From: Blepharisma japonicum
Lineage: Eukaryota > Ciliophora > Heterotrichea > Heterotrichida > Blepharismidae
DNA: 64,000 nt
Reading direction: 5' to 3'
Assembly: GCA_949751835.1 (NCBI GenBank)
Contig: CATKHK010000024.1
Location: 1 to 64,000, forward strand
Under the pieces are notes generated by a model. The model was not told where the DNA came from, did no database searches, and worked only from the letters and a program-made list of their open reading frames with translations. Shown here piece by piece: positions 11,406-21,194 of the stretch; positions within the stretch are counted from its first letter, which is position 1, and each line of letters begins with the position of its first letter. Made by a program: the position numbers and the translations under genes.

Positions 11406-11637
11406 TCATTTTGGCCTCCTTTCTTTCTACCTTTCAACTCTCAAAGATCTCAACTGGTATTTTATTGATGGATTCTGTGGTTAGGATCAACCTTTTCCAT
11501 CTAGTATTTTTCCTTGCGTACAAGAGAATTCCTTGAAACTTCTTCAAAATTGCATCATTGTGTTGCTTGTCTTCAATTTCATCTTCCTCTCCTCTGAGGC
11601 AAGATAATCATCTAGCAAATCATCTCGAGCCCTTCAT
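11389..11637 (-). CDS. Possible small Trp/Lys/Glu-rich protein
   Basis: An 82-residue open frame with three TGA read as Trp, starting MKGSRWFARWLSC and ending KEAKMTEEAK at a TAG at 11389-11391. It runs into the Lys-rich side of the adjacent simple repeat. Charge pattern and length are compatible with a small gene, but there is no family match, and with only two stop codons chance frames of this size are not rare. Confidence 0.25.
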
Positions 11638-12324
11638 CTTAATTAGCTAACTGCACATATAAATAGTCTAGAATAGAGTCTACTACTGTAATTGCATATT
11701 TACACATCTCTATCCGATAATTCTATTTATCAGTATTAGCACCATATTCCACGATGAAATAAAAAATGATCGCTATTGAATAAAAAAATACTCGTATTTA
11801 ATTTACAATATTTTATTATTTTACTATTTTCTTCCTATAGTGTTGTAATTTTTTACTATTTTTTTCTATTTAAATTTTAAAAAAAAATTATAAAATCTAA
11901 AACCCTTGGTGTTCCTCATTCATGACTCATGGGGAGGGTTTTTCCCTCCATTCTTAGAAACTCAATATTTTTGTCAAAAAAGATTCACAAAATAGTGAAG
12001 TTCTCCTAAGCCTTAAAAATAACAATGCCTATGCTAAAGGAATAAGATCAACGTTTAATAACTATATTGCAATACGCAAGTAGATTTTATATAATTTAAA
12101 TATTTTTGCTTTTAAGAAATTCATGATGCTATTAAATATTTCAATAAAAATGCTGCAAATCATATTTCGAAACAAAATTTTACTTAAATAAATTTTATTT
12201 ATTTCATAATAGGTATTTTATATTTATCTTTAAAGAAATAAATTTTTGTAACCCATTTTTTCTGTAATTCGATATGCTTAAAATTTAAATAGGAAAATTT
12301 TTTTTAATTATTATAATTATACTT
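11638..12324. other. Intergenic, no gene seen
   Basis: 687 bp with A/T runs and a short GC-richer patch near 11900-11945. No gene or RNA recognised. Confidence 0.5.
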
Positions 12325-12606
12325 TTAAGGAGATTGATGCGCACTTGAACACATAGTATCTCCTTTAAATAATTCTTCTCCAATTTCAGATATTGTACTA
12401 TTGCTTTTAATTTGAAACACCTGACCTCTTCTTCTCGCTAATAATTCATTATTTTCTAGTTTAAGCATCGGTGCTAGAGAGATTTTCTTTCGGAAAACTG
12501 CTTCTTTTTGCATTTTAATTCATTGTCTTTCATGATTACTAGGTTCTGGTGCAATTTTTGCACCAGTAGCTCTATAGTGTTTTTTATGAGAGATGCATGA
12601 TCCCAT
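12325..12606 (-). CDS. Small MGSC-type acylated protein, paralog B
   Basis: 93 residues when the TGA near 12520 is read as Trp. It starts MGSCISHKK with the same Gly2/Cys4/Ser6 acylation pattern as the gene at 8328-8615. The shared core is RKKISLAPMLKLENNELLAR; the C-terminal part (LFKGDTMC) is a weaker match to KINTTC. It is the most divergent of the three copies. Start chosen at 12606 because it restores the MGSC anchor; a downstream Met (MQKEAVF) would delete it. Confidence 0.7.
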
Positions 12607-13214
12607 TTTTTAAATTATTATTGTAAATTCCCATGATTATGCAAAGCATTGCATCGACAAGCTTATTAAGGCTCAGAGACTTCTAGATTAGTTTCAAATA
12701 AAGATTTAAATATAATTTGTATTGAATCAAGTTATTTCTTATTATCTCAAACTAAACAAAGGCTAGTTATAATTTTTGATTTAAATTTGGAAAAATATAA
12801 TTGAGTTTAATAACTATAAATTTAAGCCTGCTACTAAATATTACGAATAGAGGTTAAAAAATAAGCCTTTTTTATTTCATAATGATTGTTTTAACCATCT
12901 TTAATTATCTCTATACTGGTTTTAAAATTTTGGCTTATCTCTTTCAATTCTATTCCAAACTAAAATAATATTTTAAAATAATTCCCTAATTAAATAAACT
13001 AATTTTTGGCTTAATTTTATAATGTTTAAATTTTATTTTAAAAAATAGTTTGTGAAAATATTAATATTTAATATATTAATTATTGTGCTATGAGAGTTGA
13101 AGTTTATTAAACTTGGGTTTTAAATTTTTGTGCAACCCTATATTTTTGAATTTCTCTTAAAAGCAATATGTCCATTATAATTACATATACACATTATTTT
13201 TTAGAAAAGAAACC
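12607..13214. other. Intergenic, no gene seen
   Basis: 608 bp of AT-rich DNA separating paralogs B and C, which diverge from it. Nothing recognised. Confidence 0.5.
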
Positions 13215-13463
13215 ATGGGCACTTGCATGTCTTCCAAAAAAACCCCAAGAATTGCAAAAGCTAAATCAGAAAAATCACAAGCAGCAATAGTAAAGCAAAA
13301 GCGAGAAATTTTAGTAAAAAAAGTAAAAAACGCACCTATACTGACACTAGAAATCAACGAGTTGTACCTAAAAAGGAAAAAATCTAATGTACATAGTTCA
13401 GCTTGTAGTGACACCGAAGGAAACGCAGATCTTATGAAATTAAATACGACCTGCTACAACTAA
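13215..13463 (+). CDS. Small MGTC-type acylated protein, paralog C
   Basis: 82 residues starting MGTCMSSKK, with Gly2 for predicted myristoylation, Cys4 for palmitoylation and Ser6. Then a Lys-rich linker, the core KKVKNAPILTLEINELYLKR and the tail LMKLNTTCYN at the C-terminus. It aligns with paralog A over its whole length. No known domain. Its opposite orientation to A and B suggests duplication with inversion or independent insertion. Confidence 0.75.
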   Translation: MGTCMSSKKTPRIAKAKSEKSQAAIVKQKREILVKKVKNAPILTLEINELYLKRKKSNVHSSACSDTEGNADLMKLNTTCYN

Positions 13464-13988
13464 AACTTATAAATTAATTGTTAATAGACCTTAAATTATA
13501 TAAATTTTCTATATGAAGAAATTGTATCTGTGAGTAACAAATCTTTTTATTCCAAGATGATAATCTATATGCAGATGGCTAAGTTTTAAATTTTGATGAG
13601 TTTTTTTATTTTTGTTGAGGCAACCATTTTACTTTTATTTCTTTTTGATTGAGATATTGGAGCATAGAAGCATAACTTATGAAAAGCATATCATTGATAT
13701 AAAAATAAGTGAGCTTATATTTCCTAGAGATCTATCTATATCAGTCTTTTTATCTTAGAAAATTAAATTTTTTCTTTTATCAGGAAATATCTTTCTATTA
13801 AGTCAGAAAGTAAGGCCAAAATTTTTAATTCATTAAATTAAATATTAAGCATTGATTTAAATTAAGCAAGTGAATTTCTCTGCTCCATTTATTAATTTTA
13901 AAAATTCATGCACTTGATAGCTAACATTTAAATTTCATTCACTTATCACTTGAATTTAAAATTATAATTACTTCTATGTATTAGCTAC
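13464..13988. other. Intergenic, no gene seen
   Basis: 525 bp, AT-rich, between convergent genes. No gene, repeat or RNA recognised. Confidence 0.5.
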
Positions 13989-14762
13989 TTATTTCTTCGT
14001 TCCCCAAGCTCCACCCATCATTTCTTTAACCTTCAACATATTTTCCCTATAATCCACAAAATCGTCCCTTTTTCTAAAGTTATCTTTTGTAACCCCTAAA
14101 AACTCAGGGTGCAGCTCTGGAAAGAACTTTCTGTCTTTGAAACCATTTCTTTTTGACCACTCTGTTTTAAACGCATTCGTAGAATTTACTATAAAATTTG
14201 ACAATTCAATATCGTTTTTTGGATCAATAACCGTAAATCTTTTACTAGTGGTGTTCGGAATATTGTTATAAGGGAGTCCTTTTGTAGGAAAGATTGTTTT
14301 CCAAGACTCAGTAAGGCCTTCAGGCCTTGCAGAATATCTTGTCGCCTTTTGCTCTTCTGGCATATTAACTTCAGTATCATTATTATGCCAATTTGTTTCT
14401 GAAAAAATCCCTTTTCTGACCTGGCCTAGTTTGATTCTCGGCAGTTTTATCACTCTTTCAGACTTTACTAGTGGTGGCTCTGGGGACGTTTCAAGGCATT
14501 TTTTTTTACTTGATAAAAATTCTTCGTTATATTTCCTTATATCTTCTTTGGTAGGAATTTTTTGAGAAAAAGTATAAGGCATAGGGTATTCATTGAGATT
14601 TTTAGTGTAACTAATAGAGAGGCTGCTTTTAGGATTAATTAAAGCTGATGCTAAATCATGGCACGATTGAGAATGGTTTTTCGTAAGAATGTATGAATCC
14701 TTAACATTTGGAAGTCGAAAAGTGCTAGTCGAAGTCATCGCCATAGGACTTGAAGTCTCCAT
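13989..14762 (-). CDS. Unrecognised 257-residue protein
   Basis: A single uninterrupted exon, basic and rich in Ser/Thr/Lys with aromatic-proline patches (YPMPYTFSQKIPT, FFPELHPEFLGV, ending in GGAWGTKK). There is no transmembrane segment or obvious enzyme motif. Such short Pro/Tyr-containing, repeat-poor basic proteins are common among axonemal microtubule-associated proteins, but that is only an impression. It is transcribed divergently from BCD1 with 16 bp between the start codons. Confidence 0.75.
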   Translation of the reverse strand: METSSPMAMTSTSTFRLPNVKDSYILTKNHSQSCHDLASALINPKSSLSISYTKNLNEYPMPYTFSQKIPTKEDIRKYNEEFLSSKKKCLETSPEPPLVKSERVIKLPRIKLGQVRKGIFSETNWHNNDTEVNMPEEQKATRYSARPEGLTESWKTIFPTKGLPYNNIPNTTSKRFTVIDPKNDIELSNFIVNSTNAFKTEWSKRNGFKDRKFFPELHPEFLGVTKDNFRKRDDFVDYRENMLKVKEMMGGAWGTKK

Positions 14763-14778
14763 TTCTTAATTTATAAAA
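14763..14778. promoter_or_regulatory. 16-bp divergent promoter region
   Basis: Only 16 bp separate the start codons of the unknown gene at 13989-14762 and BCD1. Both 5' UTRs and core promoters must overlap this gap and probably the opposing coding sequence. No specific element can be named. Confidence 0.5.
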
Positions 14779-15522
14779 ATGGCCTGCATTATGTGTAAAG
14801 AACCATCCAAATACAAATGTCCTGGTTGCTTATCTTTAACCTGCTCATTGAAATGTGTTAAATCACACAAAATAAAATATTCCTGCAGTGGAATGCCTGA
14901 TAAAACAAAATATGAAGGTATTAAAGATATCAATGCAAACACAATGCATAGAGATATAAATTTTCTTAGTGATATTATAAGATCTTCTGATCATGCTCAT
15001 AAAGTTATCACTAAATTATCAAGACATGATAATAGAAAACGATTTTTATTGCTGCAAAATGAATGCAGGGCAAGAAATATTCAGCTAAGAATTTTGCCAA
15101 AAGCAATGTCAAAGCATAATAATAATTCTACAGTGTTTATGAAATCAGAAAATATTATTTATTGGCGCATTGAATGGGTTTTCTTATCAAATAATAAGGA
15201 AATTAAAATAGAAGTGGATGGGAATAAAGATCATGAAAATATTTTGGAGAGCTTAGAGAAAGTTATGGAAATTTTTCATACCATGCCAGAATTTGTACAT
15301 GAGCTAAGTAAAAGCCCAAGTAAAGAGTTTTGGGTGCTTTGGATTGTTGGGAAAAAGAGAGTTCAAGGAAAAGGGGAAAAGGTATTTCAAAGGATTGATG
15401 CACAGAAGGCATTAAATGAAGTATTAAAAGAAAATTCTCAAGAACATGGGCCAATTGTAGAGTTTCCAACCTTCTATATTACAACACCAGATTTTTCACA
15501 TTATCATTTCATTAAGAATTAA
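14779..15522 (+). CDS. BCD1: Box C/D snoRNP assembly factor BCD1/ZNHIT6
   Basis: A 247-residue zf-HIT protein. Residues 3-38 form the zinc-binding HIT finger (CIMC, CPGC, TCSLKCVKSHK, C), followed by the family's CSGMPDKTKY. The downstream BCD1 domain shows RNIQLRILPKAMSKHNNNST and IYWRIEWVF, both characteristic. BCD1 acts in the nucleus to stabilise box C/D snoRNAs and load NOP58. The protein ends soon after the conserved core, shorter than the human protein. No intron. Confidence 0.85.
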   Translation: MACIMCKEPSKYKCPGCLSLTCSLKCVKSHKIKYSCSGMPDKTKYEGIKDINANTMHRDINFLSDIIRSSDHAHKVITKLSRHDNRKRFLLLQNECRARNIQLRILPKAMSKHNNNSTVFMKSENIIYWRIEWVFLSNNKEIKIEVDGNKDHENILESLEKVMEIFHTMPEFVHELSKSPSKEFWVLWIVGKKRVQGKGEKVFQRIDAQKALNEVLKENSQEHGPIVEFPTFYITTPDFSHYHFIKN

Positions 15523-15572
15523 TTTGTCCTTAGTATACTTAGACACACTTTACACTTTAGTACGCATCATCA

Positions 15573-16907
15573 TTAATCTAGCCCACATTCATTGTTGGAT
15601 TTCGAGTTCAGCTTTAATTTTGGTCGAAATACGAATTCCGGTACTTCAATTGAAATTTTCTTTTTTGGCTGTTCTACATCCCTGATTTTCCTCCCCCATA
15701 AACTGCTTAATCAAGGATCATCCAATGCTTCTTTCGCAGTTGGCCTAATAAAAGGATCAGGATTTGTTAATCGTATTACAAAATTTTTTGCTGAGCTCGA
15801 AAGATGAGACCAATCCTCTTCATGGAAATTTACATGGCACTCCCTATTTATTGCTAGAATAGTCAGCACATCAAAACCTTCAAATGGAAGTTTTCCAGTA
15901 AGAAGCTGATAGGAAATGATCCCAACGCTAAAAATATCTGCTTTTGTCCCATATTTCTCATCACGCAGGATTTCTGGAGCTATGTAGCCTGGAGTTCCGC
16001 ATTTTGAGGTAAGTTCGTTGTCAATCTCAAACTGAGCTGACAGGCCAAAATCGCAAATTTTGAATCCTTCGTGATCTTCAAGAAGAATATTATCAGGCTT
16101 AAGATCAAGATGAACAATACCATTAGAGTGGAGATAATCTACAGCTTCAAGCAAATTTATGATAAACATAATTGCTAAGTTTTCTGGATACTTTTTTATG
16201 CTTCTCATCCTTTGAGTTAGATCTCCTCCTTTTACATAATCACATACAAGTTTTATATCATTATTTGATTCATATAAATAATGAAGACCCAAGATTCTGG
16301 GATGATTTAACCTCCTCATGATTTCCACCTCATTTTTAAATTGATCGCTCAATGATTTCTCTATTATTGATTTTTCTTTAGGAAGACATTTCACAGCATA
16401 AATTTTCCTTGTATAAAACTCACTTGCAAGATAAATTTTTCCAAATTTCCCTCTTCCTAACTCTTTTTGGATTGCAAAATCGTCTTCTAAATCTTCCAAA
16501 ATTGTAAGTCGAGACAGCTTGTCAAGCCAAAGATCTAAGATCTCTTGATTTTCTGCATAAAAATCTTGAAATCTCTTGTTCCATTCTAGTCGAAATCCAT
16601 ATTGGTCTCCTAATTTTGTAGTGATAAAGAACGGTTGTAATTTGAGCCAAGAAATTAAGACTCACTTTCTAATTCGTATATCTTCTTGGCTTTTACAATA
16701 GTAAATAAAATTCTTAGTAATAACGAAAAATCTCTTTTTGTATGTAAAATTCTTATGGCAGATTGTAAGCCATCCTTTAAAAATTGCTTGTGCAATAGGA
16801 GCAGTAGCCTCTCTTTCTGAAATGCACTTACTCTTTTCCCAAAAACTAAAATTCTCTTCCAAGTTATAAAACTTGGTGTTTTTTCGCGAATCCACCGTAT
16901 TAGACAA
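15573..16907 (-). CDS. PH-domain Ser/Thr protein kinase (start uncertain)
   Basis: An open frame of about 444 codons with TGA read as Trp. Residues ~40-140 look like a PH domain (FKGWLTICHKNFTYKKRFFVI ... LWLDKL). The kinase domain follows from ~145: GRGKFGK loop, VAIK-type Lys in YAVKCLP, catalytic loop HLDLKPDN, DFG in CDFGLS, and GTPGYIAPE. The HRD Arg is Leu, so this is a non-RD kinase. The upstream frame has no ATG before a TAA near 16915, and no short intron restoring one was found. The annotated 5' end is therefore provisional and an upstream exon is likely. Convergent with BCD1, 50 bp apart. Confidence 0.8.
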
Positions 16908-17089
16908 TATCTTAAAATTTTATAAATAATAATAAAAAAGATTTTTCACAAATTAATGAACCTTTCATTCCTTAAAATCTGCTAATTTTTCTCCCAAGGT
17001 TGAAGCCTAGCCTCACATTGAATATTTAATTATTCAAATTAGCAGGTTCCGCATAACCATTTTTATTGATTTTACCGACTTTTATTACC

Positions 17090-17674
17090 TTATATCATCT
17101 TTTTAGCCCTGAAGAATCTCTTTAAGTAAAGAATCTGCACCAGCGCAAGTGCAACCAGAAAAACAAGTGTGCAAATGCTGTAGCCTATAACTCTGTTGTG
17201 GATAGTTTGGTTGGTCCCTCTCATTTCTTCTTCTCTTTCTCTAAGATATTGGACTTTGGTATGTATTTGTTTAGTTTGATCTTCAAGCTTTCTCAGCTTT
17301 AATTCAATATCTTTTAGTTCCTTCGTTGAAGCTATTGCAGAGTAATCTTTTGCATTAACCCCAGTTTTCACATCGACTGACGTGGCTATGGCTGGGCCGC
17401 TATTTAATACGCAGATTTGATAGATTCCTGAGTCTAAGGAAGTAAAAGAGAACTTAGCATAATCTACTTGAGATTTCTCGAACAAAAGAAGGTCAGTTGG
17501 GTCACGTACTTTCACTGATAGAGCTTTGCTAGGATTTTTTGAGCGGACTTCGCCTACTATTAGAGTTTGAGGGGCCAGGTCTTCGTAAAAGCATTGCTCA
17601 ACTTGAGTAGGGATCACAACTTCAAAAGAATAGGTGATACCTAGAAGTAAAGCGATGAGAAAGAGTCTAGGCAT
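17090..17674 (-). CDS. p24-delta/TMED10-type cargo receptor
   Basis: A 194-residue EMP24/GOLD-domain membrane protein that cycles between ER and Golgi in COPII and COPI vesicles. It has a signal peptide (MPRLFLIALLLGITYS), a lumenal GOLD domain with two Cys, a coiled-coil stem (KLRKLEDQTKQIHTKVQYLR), one transmembrane helix near residues 163-184 and the cytosolic tail YLKRFFRAKKMI. The FF and KK motifs in that tail are the COPII- and COPI-binding signals of the delta subfamily. Length is typical. No intron. Confidence 0.93.
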   Translation of the reverse strand: MPRLFLIALLLGITYSFEVVIPTQVEQCFYEDLAPQTLIVGEVRSKNPSKALSVKVRDPTDLLLFEKSQVDYAKFSFTSLDSGIYQICVLNSGPAIATSVDVKTGVNAKDYSAIASTKELKDIELKLRKLEDQTKQIHTKVQYLREREEEMRGTNQTIHNRVIGYSICTLVFLVALALVQILYLKRFFRAKKMI

Positions 17675-18003
17675 ATTTATTAAGTGTAATATTTTGATAT
17701 ATATTTAGGATATTAAGGTTAAAAAGCAATATTGTAAAAAAAGTAAACTTCCAGCGGAAAATCAAAATTGAAGCTATTTAATCGAATTACTAATAGAATA
17801 TTAAACAACTTTTTTGAGAAAATAAGTGTTTAGCATTGATGTAGATAAACATTATTTTTAAGATAGCATAATCTAATCTATAGGACAATTAAAGAATTTA
17901 TATAATTTTATTCATGCTTTGCGACATAGATTTTTATAAATAAGATTATAAATTAACGAATAATGGTCAGCCGCTTAATGTTTAAGTAATAACAATATAA
18001 AAT
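17675..18003. other. Intergenic, no gene seen
   Basis: 329 bp between divergent genes; it should contain the promoters of the p24 gene and the WGR-SAM gene. No element recognised. Confidence 0.5.
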
Positions 18004-18897
18004 ATGGAACCCGCAAAATTGAGCCTTAATGAGAAAAGGTATTTAGTTCATGAGTCAAATCACAAATTTTGAGAAATTATAAATGAAGGCTCAATAAATC
18101 ATATTAGATATGGAAAATTAAGAGATGGTGTTGAGCATGACATTCAAAGCGGATTATCTGCCTACGAATCCCCTGAAGAGGCATTATCTCGGGCTATGGC
18201 TTTAATATTTTCAAAAGAAAATAAAGGCTATATTCAAGACACTCCTTATTTAAACAGGCTTATTTTAAAATCTCCGGCTAAAACTCCTGTGAAGAATCGT
18301 TTTACATCAATTTTATCAGAAAAGAATATATATGATGGCGCATATTTAGAATTAGAGCACATTGATAAAACTGAATTTTGAAAAGTCCAAGTCAGCGGAA
18401 ATTCAATTAAAATTGATGCTGGATTTGAAGGGCAAAATTCTAAGCAAACAACTATAAGTAAATATAGTAGCGATGAAGAAGCTGCAAAAATAGCTAAGAT
18501 AAAAACAAGAGAAAAAATTGCAGTAGGCTTCAAGAGAAACGAAAATAAATTTATTAAAGATTTTTATCCATCTTCACCAAAGCCGCAAAGAAATGAAATA
18601 ATTGATTTAACAGTTGATGAAGATAAGCCAAAGCCAGTACAAAGGAAATTGTTTCAAAAAGAAATTGAAAACTTAGAAGCTAAAACGTTAAGTATAGGGG
18701 AGTTGTTAAGAAGTATAGGGCTAGAAAGATATATAAAGCTTTTTGAAGATGAAAGAATTACAATGGATGAATTTTTAACTTTAAATGAAAGGGATCTTGA
18801 GAATTTAAATCTTCCGACTCATGATAGAAAACTAATTATGGACTGTGTATCATCAAGAGATGCATCTGGAGCTTCTAAAAAAGTAAAACTGAATTAA
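18004..18897 (+). CDS. WGR-WGR-SAM domain protein
   Basis: 297 residues with two TGA-coded Trp (HKFWEII and TEFWKVQ), one at the start of each of two WGR-like modules (residues ~18-85 and ~122-180). Each has the WGR layout of a short beta segment, G-x-Y/F-G, a SPEEA/SDEEA helix and a K-x-x-GY/GF end. A SAM domain occupies ~232-287 (LLRSIGLERYIKLFEDERI ... LTLNERDLENL). WGR domains occur in PARPs, where they bind DNA ends; here no ART domain follows. Inferred: a DNA- or protein-binding adaptor. Start: the first ATG after in-frame stops. Confidence 0.7.
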
Positions 18898-19285
18898 CGA
18901 CCTTAAGAATTAATTAGCATTTTCAAGGCTCATAATCCGCTTTTTCCTCGAATATACATTAAAACCTTAGATTTTTTTAATAGAGCCTAAAAAATTAATA
19001 TATAGTTTAGGTTTTTAAGTATATTTAAATAAAAATGATTAAAATTGAAACCGTCAGCAAAGAGATAAGGTTGCAATATATTTTAAATAGTCTCCAAACT
19101 TAAGATAATTTCTTGGTTTTCGAATTTGTGCTATTTTCTTTAATTTTTTTAAAAAACTGCAAATACTTGATCTTTGTCATTAAGCCCAGTAACACAAATA
19201 TATTATTTTATAATAAACCAAAAAATTATGCAATTTCCACGTAAAGCTTCGTTTTATTATTTATTTAATATCTCTCATTAAAAAA
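18898..19285. other. Intergenic between convergent genes
   Basis: 388 bp, AT-rich; no gene or repeat seen. Confidence 0.5.
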
Positions 19286-19729
19286 TTACTCAAAGTTGGA
19301 ATCCTCAAGCTTAAATTGACCCTCTTCTCTTAAAACTCTATCACGATGGTAATTCTGTATGTAACAAAATTGACACTTCCCTTTAGCATAATGTTTTCTA
19401 TCTGTATGAGGGCAAGCCCAAGCTGACTTCACTCTCCCAAGCCTATGGTAGCAGTTATTGCACATATTCTTGGCATAATGTTTTCGGTTTTTATGAGGAC
19501 AAGCGGTATTTATTTTTGTCGGCCGTTGATTATCTGGTAAAACTATGCTTGGAAGTGATTGAATATTTTCAGGTAAGACTGCATAAGTCTCTTGAAAAAT
19601 ATTTGGTAGCTTAAAGCTTTCGGCGCCTTGGAATATTTCTTCTCTCTCATACAAGAGAGAAAACATCCCTGAAAAAACGTTTGGAATTCTTTCAGGCTGT
19701 TTTTGAGATAGGCTGCACTCACTTTTCAT
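19286..19729 (-). CDS. Protein with tandem CPH-HYAK-CxxCY zinc-type motifs
   Basis: 147 residues. The C-terminal half holds two near-identical units, CPHKNRKHYAKNMCNNCY and CPHTDRKHYAKGKCQFCY, spaced 34 residues apart. Each offers three Cys and two or more His, fitting a small zinc-binding fold. I recall this kind of motif as recurrent in ciliate and other protist proteins of unknown function; a nucleic-acid-binding role is inference only. The N-terminal half is unremarkable. Confidence 0.7.
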   Translation of the reverse strand: MKSECSLSQKQPERIPNVFSGMFSLLYEREEIFQGAESFKLPNIFQETYAVLPENIQSLPSIVLPDNQRPTKINTACPHKNRKHYAKNMCNNCYHRLGRVKSAWACPHTDRKHYAKGKCQFCYIQNYHRDRVLREEGQFKLEDSNFE

Positions 19730-20394
19730 TTATGATTATATATGGTCTCGAAGTTTGCCCGAATTTTCATAAAAGAAATGGCGAGAAAAGACATTTTAGT
19801 AACTAAATATTAAAAGGGCAGATTTATCAAGACTTTTTGATAAAATTCATAAAAAAATGATCAGAGATCGTCATAAAAAGTGATAAACAGCAAAGAGGGA
19901 ATGAAACTTAACATTTGCAAATTTTGAGAGAAAAAATTATATGAAGAACCCAAGTCTTAATTGGAGATTAAGGTATCAAAGCTTTGAATAAACACAAGAT
20001 TTCAATTTCTCAGTTTGTGTTTCAAGCTATGCATAAAATCTAAAGGCTTATCTGAGAGAACTGCTTGACAGATGCTATTTAGTTTATCTAAAATAATAGT
20101 CAGTGCTAATTCGATAGTTCCTCATATATCTCTGCATAAAATTTTTCTGATTAGAATAAGATATGAAGATTTAACAGTTTTATCTAATTCGTTTATTTGG
20201 GTGATTCAGTTACTATTGGCTATTTTTACTACTTTTAAGACTTAAATAGGCTAATTTAATTATTGTGATTTTCACTGGTGAAAATATGGTTATTTCTTCG
20301 GACGTTTTTTTCTGTAGAATTTAGGTTCAAGCAACTAAATTAAGTTAAATGAGTGTTCATAATTATCATAAAATGGCATTCTATAAGTTTTTTA
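19730..20394. other. Intergenic, no gene seen
   Basis: 665 bp upstream of the zinc-motif gene. Stops are dense. The last ~60 bp faintly resemble the tandem repeat that follows. Confidence 0.5.
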
Positions 20395-20402
20395 ATTTTT
20401 AG

Positions 20403-21113
20403 ATTATAAGCCATTTTTATCTTCACTAGGGACAATTCATATGAGCATCCTCTGAAGTTATAAAGTTTAGTGATTTAAGCTTTATCACTTCATTATGAAA
20501 TTCAATAATTTCAATCCAAATTGATTAGTCATTTTGATGCATAATTCGATGCAAGATTTTAATTTTTAAATCATAAGCGATTTTTATATTCACTATAGGC
20601 AATTCTTATGAGCCTATGAATAAGTAATATCGAAAACCATAAAGTTTAGCAAATAAAGCTTATTACTTCTTTATGAAATTGCAATATTTGGATCAAAATT
20701 TGACCAGCCGTTTTGATGCAAAGTTCATTGCAAGTTTTAATTTTAAAATTATAAGCCATTTTTATTTCATTATAGGCAATTCTTATGAAACTTTAAGAAG
20801 GCCATGAATAAGCATCCTCTAAAGCTATAAAGTTTATTGAATGAAGCTTATCACTTCATTATGAAATTGGAATATTTGAATCCAAAAATTGACTAGCCTT
20901 TCGATGCAAGTTTTTAATTTTTAATTTATAACTATTTTTATATTCACTATAGGCAATTTACATGAGCCTTTAAGAGGTTCATGATTCAGCATCCTCTGAA
21001 GCTATTAAAGTTTAGCTAAGCTTATCGCTTTGCTATGAAATTAGAATATTTGAATCCAAAAATTGATATGCAGTTTTGATGCACAGTTCGTTGCAAGCTT
21101 TTAATTTTAAATT
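20403..21113. repeat. Four tandem copies of a ~175-bp repeat
   Basis: Copies start near 20403, 20571, 20749 and 20925 (spacings 168, 178, 176 and about 188). Each begins TATAAGCCATTTTTAT-like, passes CACTATAGGCAATTCTTATG, a TAAAGTTTA / GCTTATCACTTCATTATGAA block and ATTTGAATCCAAAAATTGA, and ends TTTTGATGCA..TTGCAAGTTTTAAT. Copies diverge by substitutions and indels and encode no shared open frame. This is a small satellite-like array. Confidence 0.8.
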
Positions 21114-21194
21114 AAATTCATTTTTATTTTATAAAACACTTCAATAATACTTCAATATTACTTTAACGAAAAGAAATTTAATAATCTTAAGCTG

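Noticed and set aside
11264-11536. Overlapping plus-strand frames reading Phe/Leu/Cys-rich peptides
   Set aside because: They come from the CTTTTTGCC simple repeat; three overlapping frames with the same low-complexity composition indicate repeat, not protein.
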